Below are positions 21,066-30,548 of a stretch of 40,930 bases of DNA, piece after piece. Numbering within the stretch: the stretch's first letter is position 1; each line of letters starts with the position of its first letter. The notes beneath the pieces were generated by a model. That model saw only the letters and a list, made by a program, of their open reading frames with translations. It searched no databases and was not told the DNA's origin. The stretch comes from Polynucleobacter sp. (GTDB taxonomy: Bacteria > Pseudomonadota > Gammaproteobacteria > Burkholderiales > Burkholderiaceae): positions 1-40,930 of the forward strand of contig JALQYK010000016.1 in the NCBI GenBank assembly GCA_023254115.1. Direction: 5' to 3'. The position numbers and the translations under genes were made by a program.

Positions 21066-21815
21066 ATGAAGATTTTGGTTGCGGTAAAAAGGGTGATTGA
21101 CTACAACGTTAAAGTTCGTGTGAAGTCTGATAACTCAGGCGTTGAAACTGCTAACGTAAAAATGAGCATGAACCCTTTTGATGAGATTGCGATTGAAGAA
21201 GCAGTTCGTTTAAAGGAAGCTGGCGTGGCAACTGAAGTAGTTGCGGTTTCTTGTGGTGTGACTCAGTGCCAAGAAACTCTCAGAACTGCGATGGCAATCG
21301 GTGCTGACCGAGGTATCTTGGTAGAAACCGATGCAGAACTGCAACCGTTAGCAGTGGCTAAATTATTAAAAGCATTGGTGGATAAAGAGCAGCCATCCAT
21401 TGTTATTTTGGGTAAGCAGGCGATTGACGATGACAGTAATCAAACAGGTCAGATGTTGGCAGCTTTGATGAATGCGTCACAAGCCACTTTTGCCTCTAAG
21501 GTTCAGGTGGCAGATGGTAAAGCGACAGTTACTCGTGAGGTTGACGGTGGTTTAGAAACCTTGGCACTTAATTTGCCGGCAGTGATTACTACTGATTTGC
21601 GCTTGAATGAGCCGCGTTATGTGACTTTGCCAAACATCATGAAGGCTAAAAAGAAGCCTTTAGATACTGTTAAGCCAGAAGATCTTGGCGTTGATATAGC
21701 CCCTCGTCTAAAAACAATCAAAGTTGAAGAGCCTCCTAAGCGCAGTGCTGGCGTCATGGTCCCAGACGTGAAGACTTTGGTTGAAAAATTAAAAAATGAA
21801 GCGAAGGTGATCTAA
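21066..21815 (+). CDS. etfB: Electron transfer flavoprotein beta subunit
   Basis: [43 protein letters not shown]. Confidence 0.97.
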   Translation: MKILVAVKRVIDYNVKVRVKSDNSGVETANVKMSMNPFDEIAIEEAVRLKEAGVATEVVAVSCGVTQCQETLRTAMAIGADRGILVETDAELQPLAVAKLLKALVDKEQPSIVILGKQAIDDDSNQTGQMLAALMNASQATFASKVQVADGKATVTREVDGGLETLALNLPAVITTDLRLNEPRYVTLPNIMKAKKKPLDTVKPEDLGVDIAPRLKTIKVEEPPKRSAGVMVPDVKTLVEKLKNEAKVI

Positions 21816-22751
21816 ATGACTTCTTTGGTAATTGCAGAACACGATAATCAATCTTTAAAAGCAGCAACATTGAATGCTGTTACTGCCGCTGTTGCTTGTG
21901 GTGGTGATGTTCATGTATTGGTTGCTGGTCATCAGGCTGGCACTGCTGTCGAGGCTGCTAAGCAAGTGGCTGGTGTAGCAAAAGTTATTCATGTAGATGC
22001 GCCACATTTAGAAAACCAGCTAGGTGAAAACTTGGCTGAGCAAGTGTTGGCTTTGGCATCTAATTACAGCCATATCTTGGCGCCTGCGACGGCTGTTGGT
22101 AAAAATACTTTGCCACGCGTAGCTGCTAAGTTGGATGTTGCTCAAGTATCAGAAATTACAAAAGTAATTTCTGCAGATACGTTTGAGCGTCCTATTTATG
22201 CGGGTAATGCTGTTGCAACAGTTCAAGCAACTGATGCAACCAAAGTTATCACGGTACGTACAACTGGATTCGATGCCGCAGCTGCTACAGGTGGTTCAGC
22301 AGTAGTTGAAACTGCTTCTGCAGTTGCTGATACAGCGAAATCAACTTTTGCCGGTAGAGAAGTCAGCAAATCTGATCGACCTGAGTTAGCTACTGCCAAG
22401 GTCATTGTGTCTGGTGGTCGTGGTTTGGGTTCTTCTGAGCAATATCACGCCATCATTGAGCCTTTGGCCGATAAGTTGGGTGCTGCTTTGGGGGCGTCAC
22501 GTGCGGCGGTTGATGCGGGTTATGTTCCAAATGATTACCAGGTTGGTCAAACAGGAAAAATTGTTGCGCCACAACTGTATGTGGCTGTCGGTATTTCTGG
22601 GGCAATTCAACATTTGGCTGGTATGAAAGACTCCAAGGTGATTGTTGCAATTAATAAAGATCCTGAGGCACCAATTTTTAGTGTGGCTGATTATGGTTTG
22701 GTAGCTGATTTATTCACTGCTGTTCCAGAGTTGGTCACAGAGTTAAGCTAA
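21816..22751 (+). CDS. etfA: Electron transfer flavoprotein alpha subunit
   Basis: VIVSGGRGLGS; LYVAVGISGAIQHLAGMKDSKVIVAINKDPEAPIF. Confidence 0.97.
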   Translation: MTSLVIAEHDNQSLKAATLNAVTAAVACGGDVHVLVAGHQAGTAVEAAKQVAGVAKVIHVDAPHLENQLGENLAEQVLALASNYSHILAPATAVGKNTLPRVAAKLDVAQVSEITKVISADTFERPIYAGNAVATVQATDATKVITVRTTGFDAAAATGGSAVVETASAVADTAKSTFAGREVSKSDRPELATAKVIVSGGRGLGSSEQYHAIIEPLADKLGAALGASRAAVDAGYVPNDYQVGQTGKIVAPQLYVAVGISGAIQHLAGMKDSKVIVAINKDPEAPIFSVADYGLVADLFTAVPELVTELS

Positions 22752-22822
22752 TAATTTCATTAAACAGTACATATCAACAACATCACAACAACATCAGTCT
22801 ATTTAAATCATAGGAACGAGCC

Positions 22823-24604
22823 ATGAGTTACTCCGCACCTTTAAAAGAAATGCTATTTGTACTTCAGGATGTGGCTGGTGTTGATGAGGTGGCAAGTATT
22901 CCAGGTTTTGAGGACTACGGTTATGACACCGCTGCTGCTGTTTTAGAAGAGTCGGCTAAGTTCTGTAATGAGGTTGTTGCTCCGCTGAATTGGGATGGTG
23001 ATCAACAGCCAAGTAGTCTAAAAGATGGTGTGGTGACTACAACACCAGGCTTTAAAGAAGCTTTTAAGCAATTTGGAGAAGCAGGTTGGCAGGGTGTGAT
23101 TCATCCAACTGAATTTGGTGGTCAAGGTTTTCCAAAGGTAATTGCGACAGCTTGCTCAGAAATGTTGCATGCAGCGAACATGTCGTTTGCGCTTTGCCCC
23201 ATGTTGACTGATGGCGCTATTGAGGCGATGTTAACAGCTGCTAGTGATGAGCTCAAACAGCTTTACATACCCAAGATGGTGAGTGGTGAGTGGACGGGCA
23301 CGATGAATCTCACTGAGCCTCAAGCCGGTTCTGATTTGGCAGCAGTGCGCACGCGTGCTGAACCACAAGGGGATGGCACTTATAAAGTTTTTGGCACAAA
23401 AATATTCATCACTTATGGTGAGCATGACATGGCAGAAAACATCATTCACTTGGTGTTGGCTCGTTGTCCTGGAGCGCCTGAGGGTGTGAAGGGTATTTCA
23501 TTATTTGTAGTGCCTAAGTTCTTGGTGAATGCCGATGGTTCATTGGGTGAGCGTAACGATGCGCATTGCGTATCAATTGAGCATAAGCTAGGTATTAAAG
23601 CCAGCCCAACAGCAGTTTTGCAGTTTGGCGATCATGGCGGTGCGATTGGTTATTTGGTCGGTGAAGAAAATCGTGGCCTTGAGTACATGTTCATTATGAT
23701 GAATGCTGCGCGTTTTGCTGTTGGCATGCAAGGTATTGCGATTGCCGACCGCGCATATCAAAAGGCAGTTCAGTACGCTAAAGATCGCACGCAATCAAAA
23801 GACTTGGCTGGCTCAGATGGCCCTGTTGCCATCATTCATCATCCAGACGTTAAGCGTATGTTGATGACGATGCGTGCCTATACTGAAGGTGCTCGTGCTA
23901 TGGCTTATGTCGCTGCTGCGGCTAGTGATCAGGCCCATTTCAGCCAAGATGAGTCAGTGCGTCAAAGTAACCTAGCTTTGTATGAGTACTTGGTGCCAAT
24001 TGTTAAAGGTTTCTCAACTGAGATGTCAGTGGATGTTGCTAGCTTAGGTGTTCAAGTGCATGGTGGCATGGGTTTTATTGAAGAAACTGGTGCAGCGCAG
24101 TTCTATCGTGATGCGCGTATTCTGCCAATTTATGAAGGCACAACGGCTATCCAGGCCAATGATTTAATTGGCCGTAAAACTTATCGCGACGGTGGTAAGG
24201 TTGCAAAACAAATAGCGCAATCCATCCAAGCCACTGAAGCTGAGCTAGCAAAGAGTCATACGCCTGCAGCTAAAGCAATGTTAAAACATCTTTCTGCTGC
24301 TAGGGTCTCATTTGAGTCAGTAGTTGATTATGTGGTGGCCAACTTTAAATCTGATACTAAAAATGTATTCGCAGGCAGCGTTGCTTATTTGCGTTTAGCA
24401 GGTTTACTGGTATCAGGTTGGCAAATGGCGCGAGCATTGATCGTTGCAGAGCAAAAGTTGAATGATGATTCAGAGTTCTTCTCTGCCAAAATTGCCACAG
24501 CACGTTTTTATGCTGAGTACTTGTTAAGTCAAGTACCTGGCGCTGCAGCTTCGGTATTAGAGGGTGGTACAGCTGTTAATAGTTTGAGTGCTGAGCAGTT
24601 TTAA
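22823..24604 (+). CDS. Acyl-CoA dehydrogenase, ~593 aa DmdC-like subfamily
   Basis: MNLTEPQAGSDLAAVRTRAEP; VHGGMGFIEETGAAQFYRDARILPIYEGTTAIQANDL. Confidence 0.93.
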   Translation: MSYSAPLKEMLFVLQDVAGVDEVASIPGFEDYGYDTAAAVLEESAKFCNEVVAPLNWDGDQQPSSLKDGVVTTTPGFKEAFKQFGEAGWQGVIHPTEFGGQGFPKVIATACSEMLHAANMSFALCPMLTDGAIEAMLTAASDELKQLYIPKMVSGEWTGTMNLTEPQAGSDLAAVRTRAEPQGDGTYKVFGTKIFITYGEHDMAENIIHLVLARCPGAPEGVKGISLFVVPKFLVNADGSLGERNDAHCVSIEHKLGIKASPTAVLQFGDHGGAIGYLVGEENRGLEYMFIMMNAARFAVGMQGIAIADRAYQKAVQYAKDRTQSKDLAGSDGPVAIIHHPDVKRMLMTMRAYTEGARAMAYVAAAASDQAHFSQDESVRQSNLALYEYLVPIVKGFSTEMSVDVASLGVQVHGGMGFIEETGAAQFYRDARILPIYEGTTAIQANDLIGRKTYRDGGKVAKQIAQSIQATEAELAKSHTPAAKAMLKHLSAARVSFESVVDYVVANFKSDTKNVFAGSVAYLRLAGLLVSGWQMARALIVAEQKLNDDSEFFSAKIATARFYAEYLLSQVPGAAASVLEGGTAVNSLSAEQF

Positions 24605-24624
24605 GCTGTAGCAATGCAGTGATT

Positions 24625-24665
24625 AACCAAGAGATACAAAATGATTTGTCTCTTGGTTGTATTTT
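24625..24665 (+). terminator. Intrinsic terminator after acyl-CoA dehydrogenase
   Basis: AACCAAGAGA...TCTCTTGGTT followed by GTATTTT. Confidence 0.8.
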
Positions 24666-24679
24666 AGGCAACTGATGGA

Positions 24680-25120
24680 TTACTGAGAAATTTTTCTCGC
24701 TTCTTCAAACTGACTTAAGAAGTGTTGTTCAAAGGCAACTGCCAAGCCAGTCATCATCACTGCGGCGCCAATCATCAAAGAAAAAATCACGCAAAGAATA
24801 ACTAACCAATTGGAGTTGCTCGTTTGATTGCTGTGTGAATTAAATTGAGCATCCCATTTTTGATCTGGGCGTAAGCCAAACACGATGGTTGTTAACCAAC
24901 TGGCTTCTAAGGTAATGAAGCCGGCTGTTGCTAGCACCCAGCCCAAGGCTGATGACATATCACTGGCACCTAATAATTTCCAGCCTAAGATGCCACCAAA
25001 CAGTGCCACTAGGTGAGCCCATGCCCAAATATTGCCAAGACCTTTTAAGTAAAAGACATTAAGACCTGTGCCTGGGGCAAATAATCCTAGCGCGCAAAAG
25101 AAAAGTTTGTTTTTATGCAT
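24680..25120 (-). CDS. Hypothetical multi-pass membrane protein (TM2-like N-terminus)
   Basis: Hydrophobic segments; no confident family; leaderless-type TACAAT-6nt-ATG. Confidence 0.7.
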   Translation of the reverse strand: MHKNKLFFCALGLFAPGTGLNVFYLKGLGNIWAWAHLVALFGGILGWKLLGASDMSSALGWVLATAGFITLEASWLTTIVFGLRPDQKWDAQFNSHSNQTSNSNWLVILCVIFSLMIGAAVMMTGLAVAFEQHFLSQFEEARKISQ

Positions 25121-25162
25121 GAGGGTATTGTATTGAGTTAATGCGTTTGGTATCGAGCAGAT

Positions 25163-25654
25163 TTAATTTCTTAAGGCAAAACTTAAGACTTCTCCATCAC
25201 GTGTCATGATCAATAGACGATCGCCGTCTCTTACCATCGTTCTGTAGTCTGCTAAATAACTCAAAAACTTGTACTCAAGTTCGTCAATCTGAGAGCCGCA
25301 GGCTTTGCGAGTGCTGGCTACCTTATCCATTAAAAACCCCCAATCGCTAGGCGCAACTTGAGCGGTGAAGCGGTTACAGCCTGCAAAACCGCTGACTGAT
25401 TTCCCGTCTGTTGAAATCGATAAAGTGATGGCAGGGGTGTTTTCGCTATGTGGAATGCTGCGCAAGCGGTTTTTCCCATCGTTAGCGCTGGTGTAGTGCC
25501 ATCTGATTAATTGCCATTGACTACCTGCCATATCTCTGGCGGGTGGGGCTGATACCGCATTACAGGTGGGCATTACTTGTGCGCATGAGCTTAAGAATAA
25601 GCAAGCCAAGCCCCAAAAGCCTAAAAATAAGGGTGAGCGGGGTAAATTAGTCAT
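25163..25654 (-). CDS. META domain-containing lipoprotein (HslJ-like)
   Basis: LFLSSC lipobox; VSGFAGCNRFTAQ; ACGSQIDELEYKFLSYL. Confidence 0.8.
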   Translation of the reverse strand: MTNLPRSPLFLGFWGLACLFLSSCAQVMPTCNAVSAPPARDMAGSQWQLIRWHYTSANDGKNRLRSIPHSENTPAITLSISTDGKSVSGFAGCNRFTAQVAPSDWGFLMDKVASTRKACGSQIDELEYKFLSYLADYRTMVRDGDRLLIMTRDGEVLSFALRN

Positions 25655-25732
25655 GGTTACCTTTAATTTTTGGTCTTCTTGTCAATTCTGCGATAGAATA
25701 TGTGGTTTATTTCAGCATTGTAAGGAAATCAC

Positions 25733-25978
25733 ATGGTCGTCATTCGACTCGCACGCGGCGGTTCAAAAAATCGTCCATTCTTCAGCATCGTTGCTACAGA
25801 CAAACGCAACCGTCGTGACTCGAACTTTATCGAGCGCATCGGTTATTACAATCCAAGCGCAGTAGAAACTGAACAAGGTTTCCGCATTGCTCAGGATCGT
25901 TTGACTTACTGGCAAGGTGTTGGTGCTCAATTGTCACCAACAGTTGCACGTTTGCTCAAAGGCGCTCCAAAGGCCTAA
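25733..25978 (+). CDS. rpsP: 30S ribosomal protein S16
   Basis: [41 protein letters not shown]. Confidence 0.98.
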   Translation: MVVIRLARGGSKNRPFFSIVATDKRNRRDSNFIERIGYYNPSAVETEQGFRIAQDRLTYWQGVGAQLSPTVARLLKGAPKA

Positions 25979-25987
25979 GTCTTGGAC

Positions 25988-26005
25988 GATGATGCTTGCA
26001 TCATC
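25988..26005 (+). promoter_or_regulatory. Hairpin in the rpsP-rimM spacer (candidate processing or attenuation site)
   Basis: GATGATGC-TT-GCATCATC perfect inverted repeat. Confidence 0.4.
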
Positions 26006-26045
26006 AAAGTAGTAATCATTATCGAATCAATTTGCGGAGGCTCTG

Positions 26046-26597
26046 ATGAGCAATATGATGAGCCCTCCGTCTGATTTGATCTTAGTCGGGCATATTCTCG
26101 ACGCCCAGGGGATCAAAGGCTTGGTGAAAATCAAACCTTATTCAAAAGAACCTGAGGCACTATTTTCCGCACCGCATGTATGGTTAGCTAAGCCTCCAGC
26201 CTTGGCGGATACCGCTCGTCCGTGGGCTATTAAAACTGCTAAAGAGCACAGCGGTCAAATCCTATTGGGTCTAGAAGAGGTCTCTGATCGTGATCAAGCT
26301 CTGGCACTCAAAGGTTCGGCTGTTTATGTAAGTCGCGCTGATTTCCCTGAGCAGGATGAGAATAGTTTTTACTGGGTTGATTTGATTGGTTTGCCCGTGA
26401 CAAATGAACAGGGGCAATCTTTAGGGCAAGTCGTTGACTTAATGGATAACGGTGCTCAATCAATTCTGTGTGTTCGTGCCGATGGGCTAAAAGAAGATCG
26501 ATTGATTCCATTTATTGCATCAGTGGTTAAGTCAGTCAATCAGAACCCCGCTGACCCAGAGCGCCAAATTGTGGTGGATTGGCAACTGGACTGGTAA
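26046..26597 (+). CDS. rimM: Ribosome maturation factor RimM
   Basis: LILVGHILDAQGIKGLVKIKPYSKEPEALF; FYWVDLIGLPV; SD GGAGG. Confidence 0.95.
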   Translation: MSNMMSPPSDLILVGHILDAQGIKGLVKIKPYSKEPEALFSAPHVWLAKPPALADTARPWAIKTAKEHSGQILLGLEEVSDRDQALALKGSAVYVSRADFPEQDENSFYWVDLIGLPVTNEQGQSLGQVVDLMDNGAQSILCVRADGLKEDRLIPFIASVVKSVNQNPADPERQIVVDWQLDW

Positions 26598-26605
26598 GTC
26601 CGCTA

Positions 26606-26620
26606 TATGATTAAGCCATG
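26606..26620 (+). promoter_or_regulatory. Leaderless-type -10 for trmD: TATGAT-6nt-ATG
   Basis: TATGAT 26606-26611, TAAGCC, ATG 26618; no SD. Confidence 0.5.
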
Positions 26621-27382
26621 CGCTTTGACGTCATAACTATCTTTCCTGAAATGTTTTCTGCCTTGAGCTCTTGGGGAGTGACGGGAAGAGCATTTGACCA
26701 AGGTTTGGTGAGTCTTAAAACCTGGAATCCACGTGATTACACAACGGATGCGCGCAGAACAGTGGATGATCGTGCCTACGGTGGCGGTCCAGGAATGGTG
26801 ATGATGGCCAAACCTTTGGAAGATGCTTTGGATGCTGTGGCCGCTGATCAGGCTCAATCAGGTGGGAAAAAAGGCCCAGTCATTCTTTTATCACCTCAAG
26901 GTGAGCGGTTTAATCAGAAAAAAGCTAAATATATCAGTGATTTAGGAGCGGTCACCTTGTTGTGTGGTCGTTACGAGGCAATTGATCAGCGTTTGGTCGA
27001 TAGAAGGGTGGATGAAGAGCTCAGTTTGGGCGATTTTGTCCTTTCTGGGGGCGAAATACCTGCCATGGCGGTCATGGATGCGGTAATCAGACTCATCCCG
27101 GGAGCCTTGGGAGATGCCGATTCTGTGGCTCAAGATAGCTTTATGGACGGTCTTTTGGACTGTTATCACTACACCAGACCAGAAAATTATGAAAATTTAT
27201 TGGTTCCAGACGTGCTTTTAGGCGGACATCACGCTAAAATAGCGGATTACCGTCGGAAACAATCTTTGGAGCTGACGTTAAAGCGGCGACCTGATTTAAT
27301 TATTCAGGCACGCCAGCAAGGCTTGTTGAGTGCTGCAGATGAAGCTTATTTGGCTAGTTTGCAAAATGAGACAGGGTTTTAA
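26618..27382 (+). CDS. trmD: tRNA (guanine37-N1)-methyltransferase
   Basis: [65 protein letters not shown]. Confidence 0.98.
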   Translation: MRFDVITIFPEMFSALSSWGVTGRAFDQGLVSLKTWNPRDYTTDARRTVDDRAYGGGPGMVMMAKPLEDALDAVAADQAQSGGKKGPVILLSPQGERFNQKKAKYISDLGAVTLLCGRYEAIDQRLVDRRVDEELSLGDFVLSGGEIPAMAVMDAVIRLIPGALGDADSVAQDSFMDGLLDCYHYTRPENYENLLVPDVLLGGHHAKIADYRRKQSLELTLKRRPDLIIQARQQGLLSAADEAYLASLQNETGF

Positions 27383-27457
27383 ACCGCATCCTCTACCAAG
27401 TCCGCTATGTCAATACAGTGCGGAATACAACGTTGGTACGATGCTATAGGAGTTGTA

Positions 27458-27844
27458 ATGAACATTATTGAATCAATTGAGCAAGAAGAGATTGCTCGTC
27501 TAACTGCCAACAAAACAGTTCCTGCTTTTGCACCTGGCGACACAGTAGTTGTTAACGTTAATGTGGTTGAAGGTAACCGTAAACGTGTACAGGCTTACGA
27601 AGGTGTTGTAATTGCTAAGCGTAACCGTGGCTTGAACTCAAGCTTTATCGTTCGTAAGATTTCATCTGGCGAAGGTATTGAGCGTACATTCCAAACATAC
27701 TCACCATTGATCGCTAGCATTGAAGTGAAGCGTCGCGGTGATGTACGTCGTGCTAAGTTGTACTACTTGCGCGATCGTTCTGGTAAGTCAGCACGTATTA
27801 AAGAAAAATTACAAGCTCGTAATAAGGAAGTTGCTGCTGAGTAA
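27458..27844 (+). CDS. rplS: 50S ribosomal protein L19
   Basis: [70 protein letters not shown]. Confidence 0.98.
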   Translation: MNIIESIEQEEIARLTANKTVPAFAPGDTVVVNVNVVEGNRKRVQAYEGVVIAKRNRGLNSSFIVRKISSGEGIERTFQTYSPLIASIEVKRRGDVRRAKLYYLRDRSGKSARIKEKLQARNKEVAAE

Positions 27845-27874
27845 TCAGTATCACTTTCAACACGCTTGTGTATC

Positions 27875-27905
27875 AAAGGCAGCTTCGGCTGCCTTTGTTC
27901 TTTTT
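27875..27905 (+). terminator. Intrinsic terminator after rplS (UUCG tetraloop)
   Basis: AAAGGCAGC-TTCG-GCTGCCTTT followed by GTTCTTTTT. Confidence 0.92.
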
Positions 27906-27917
27906 GCGGGAGGCATT

Positions 27918-27956
27918 TTGGCAACTGTATTGATATTTCTATAAACTAGCTGCATG
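27918..27956 (+). promoter_or_regulatory. Sigma70-like promoter ending at the ATG of the NUDIX gene
   Basis: TTGGCA-18bp-TAAACT-6nt-ATG (27954). Confidence 0.6.
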
Positions 27957-28685
27957 TCTAGCTCTTCAGAGTCATCCCAAGCAACGGCGGCCCGTGTGCC
28001 TGTCTTTGATCCCACGATAGTTCCCATCGTTGGCAGAGATACGCATCTACCAAAAGTGAGTGAGCATCTTCTGAGTGTTGATGGCATCAAGGCTAGATTT
28101 TTAGAAGATCGCCCTTGGGATGTGGAGGTGACTGATGAAAATCGTGCTGCCAAATCTGCTGAAGGAGCTTTGCGTGCTGGGAGAGGTTCTCAGCCAACGC
28201 CAGCATCAGTTCTGATCCCTGTTGTAAGGCACGAGACTGAACTAAAAATATTACTCACACAACGAACCAGTCATTTGTACGATCATCCTGGGCAAATTAG
28301 TTTTCCAGGTGGTAGAACAGATCCTGAGGATCAATCCCCAGAGCATACGGCTTTGCGTGAGGCAGAAGAGGAGATTGGTTTACCCGCCAATCGAGTAGAA
28401 ATTTTAGGGCGCCTACCTCACTACTTAACGATTACTGGTTATCAAGTGACACCCGTGGTGGGCTTAGTGACCCCTGGGTGCCAGTATCAAGCTGATCCAT
28501 TTGAGGTGGCTGAGATCTTTGAGGTACCGATGAGTTTTTTGATGAACCCGCATCATCATGAGCACAGAATGTGGCAAAGTCCTGAGGGGGCTCGTCGTTT
28601 TTATGCCATGCCTTATGAAAATAAATTCATTTGGGGTGCAACAGCGGGTATGCTACGGAATCTTTATCATTTTTTAAGAGCATGA
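27954..28685 (+). CDS. NUDIX hydrolase, CoA pyrophosphatase-like
   Basis: Nudix box GGRTDPEDQSPEHTALREAEEEIGL; LLTQRTSHLYDHPGQISFPGG. Confidence 0.92.
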   Translation: MSSSSESSQATAARVPVFDPTIVPIVGRDTHLPKVSEHLLSVDGIKARFLEDRPWDVEVTDENRAAKSAEGALRAGRGSQPTPASVLIPVVRHETELKILLTQRTSHLYDHPGQISFPGGRTDPEDQSPEHTALREAEEEIGLPANRVEILGRLPHYLTITGYQVTPVVGLVTPGCQYQADPFEVAEIFEVPMSFLMNPHHHEHRMWQSPEGARRFYAMPYENKFIWGATAGMLRNLYHFLRA

Positions 28686-29626
28686 CATTCTTTTCTATTT
28701 TATTTGCGCTCATCGCTGAGCAATATAAGCCGGTTGAAAAAGACCATTGGATTCGTCGTTTATCCATCACATGGTTAGATTCTGTGGTGAAAGGCATTGA
28801 TAGTGGTAGTGAGCGAAGCGGGCGCTTGGCATGTGTTGCAGCGTTTGTGCCTCCAGTTTTATTAGTTCTTGGGGTTCACATTGTTTTGTTGGCTACCCAG
28901 CCCTTGTTAGCATTTGTTTGGAATGTTTTTATTGTTTATCTATTTTTGGGTTTTAGACAATTTAGTCATCCATTCACAGCGATTCATGAAGCATTGCTCG
29001 ACAGAAATTTGGATGAGGCGCGCCGTCTTTTAGCTGATTGGCAAGGTGCCGCTGTTAACACTGACACCATGAGTGAGTCTGAGGTGATTCGTTTGGCACT
29101 TGAGCGAGCAATAGTTGGTTCACACCGTCATGTATTTGGCACGATATTCTGGTTCATGGTACCAATGGGCCCTGCGGGTGTGGTCTTGTATCGTTTGGTG
29201 GATATGGCTGCAGAGCGTTGGCCATCTCAAGCAAGCGCACCATTGGGGCGAGCCGCAAGAGATTTCTTCCAATTGATTGATTGGATTCCTGTGCGCTTAA
29301 CTGCGATGGGTTTTGCGATTGTTGGTAATTTTGAAGATGCGATGTATGGTTGGCGTTATCACTTGCGTAAGTGGAGTAATGAGTTAGAAGCTGTGATTTT
29401 GGCTTCTGGTGCTGGTGCTCTGGGTGTACGTTTGGGGGCGCCGTTGCCGGAGCCTGATAGTGATGAGGCTCTAAGAATGGCAGAAGCGGGCGAGCCACCA
29501 ATTCATGATTTAGGTCACGAGGCTTCGATTAGAAGTTTGCGTTCTGCTGTTGGGTTGGTGTGGCGCGCCGTGATTTTATGGCTCACCTTGATTGCACTCA
29601 TGACTATTTCAGTCTGGATTGGATAG
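28682..29626 (+). CDS. CobD/CbiB (AmpE-like) family membrane protein
   Basis: FALIAEQYKPVEKDHWIRRLSITW; ATGA overlap with NUDIX; multiple TM segments. Confidence 0.7.
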   Translation: MTFFSILFALIAEQYKPVEKDHWIRRLSITWLDSVVKGIDSGSERSGRLACVAAFVPPVLLVLGVHIVLLATQPLLAFVWNVFIVYLFLGFRQFSHPFTAIHEALLDRNLDEARRLLADWQGAAVNTDTMSESEVIRLALERAIVGSHRHVFGTIFWFMVPMGPAGVVLYRLVDMAAERWPSQASAPLGRAARDFFQLIDWIPVRLTAMGFAIVGNFEDAMYGWRYHLRKWSNELEAVILASGAGALGVRLGAPLPEPDSDEALRMAEAGEPPIHDLGHEASIRSLRSAVGLVWRAVILWLTLIALMTISVWIG

Positions 29627-30542
29627 CATCCGCATTATGTGATTCATGGCGCAACTGGCGGAATAACTCCACACGTTGCGCTGAAATTTCTCCAGCATCA
29701 ACTGCTGATCTCACAACGCAGCCTGGCTCATCGCCATGGCTGCAATTATGAAATTTACATTGACCTAATAGGGGTCTAAATTCAACAAAGGCATGTTGTA
29801 GCTCACTCTCAGATAAGTGCGCTAAGCCAAACTCCTGAAAGCCTGGTGAGTCAATCAATGCTCCTGCAAAAGATTCAGAGGAGCCGTTGTTAGGTAAATC
29901 GTAATAACGACAGGCTGTGGTGGTGTGTTTGCCACTGTCTAACTTTTTAGAGTGTTCTTGAGTTTGTGCTGCGGCATCGGGGATCAACGCATTCAAAAGA
30001 GTCGATTTACCCATGCCTGATTGCCCTACAAGTACTGATACCTTTCCTTGTACATGTGGCAAGAGTGAGGCAACTGATGAGGGGTCATGTTTAACTGACA
30101 TCTCATGTACAGGGTAGCCCATAGCAATATAGGGTTCTAGCATTTTGCGTGCGGCTGGCAATTTATTAGGTAAGTCACATTTATTCAAAATGATGCGTGG
30201 TGTGATGCCTGCAGTTTCTGCTGCGATCACTGCACGACCTAACAAGTCTGGTGAAAAACCAGGTTCGGTGGCGAGCATGATCAAAATTTGATCAACGTTA
30301 CTGGCAATCGATTTACTCTTATAAGCATCTGAGCGATACAAAAGATTTTTGCGTTCCACAATCTTTTCAATCACTGCTTGCTCAGGACCAGTTTCTGATA
30401 CTTCTAAGATATCGCCAACTGCTCCCAAGTGTTGCTTACCCCGCGAGGTGACTTGATATAAACCTTTTTGATCATCATCGATCGCCCTCGCTAAATAATG
30501 GCGGCCATATGAGGCAACAAGGAGGGCTTTGAACGATCTCAT
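29604..30542 (-). CDS. rsgA: Ribosome small subunit-dependent GTPase A
   Basis: Circularly permuted GTPase: NKCDLPN, VGQSGMGKSTLLNAL, DSPGFQEFGL; Zn-binding CKFHNCSHGDEPGC. Confidence 0.95.
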   Translation of the reverse strand: MRSFKALLVASYGRHYLARAIDDDQKGLYQVTSRGKQHLGAVGDILEVSETGPEQAVIEKIVERKNLLYRSDAYKSKSIASNVDQILIMLATEPGFSPDLLGRAVIAAETAGITPRIILNKCDLPNKLPAARKMLEPYIAMGYPVHEMSVKHDPSSVASLLPHVQGKVSVLVGQSGMGKSTLLNALIPDAAAQTQEHSKKLDSGKHTTTACRYYDLPNNGSSESFAGALIDSPGFQEFGLAHLSESELQHAFVEFRPLLGQCKFHNCSHGDEPGCVVRSAVDAGEISAQRVELFRQLRHESHNADAIQSRLK

Positions 30543-30548
30543 GGATGA

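Noticed and set aside
29649-29681. GCGCAAC...GTTGCGC inverted repeat just after the CobD-like gene, inside rsgA
   Set aside because: 19-nt loop and no following T-run; could be chance within coding sequence, so not called a terminator
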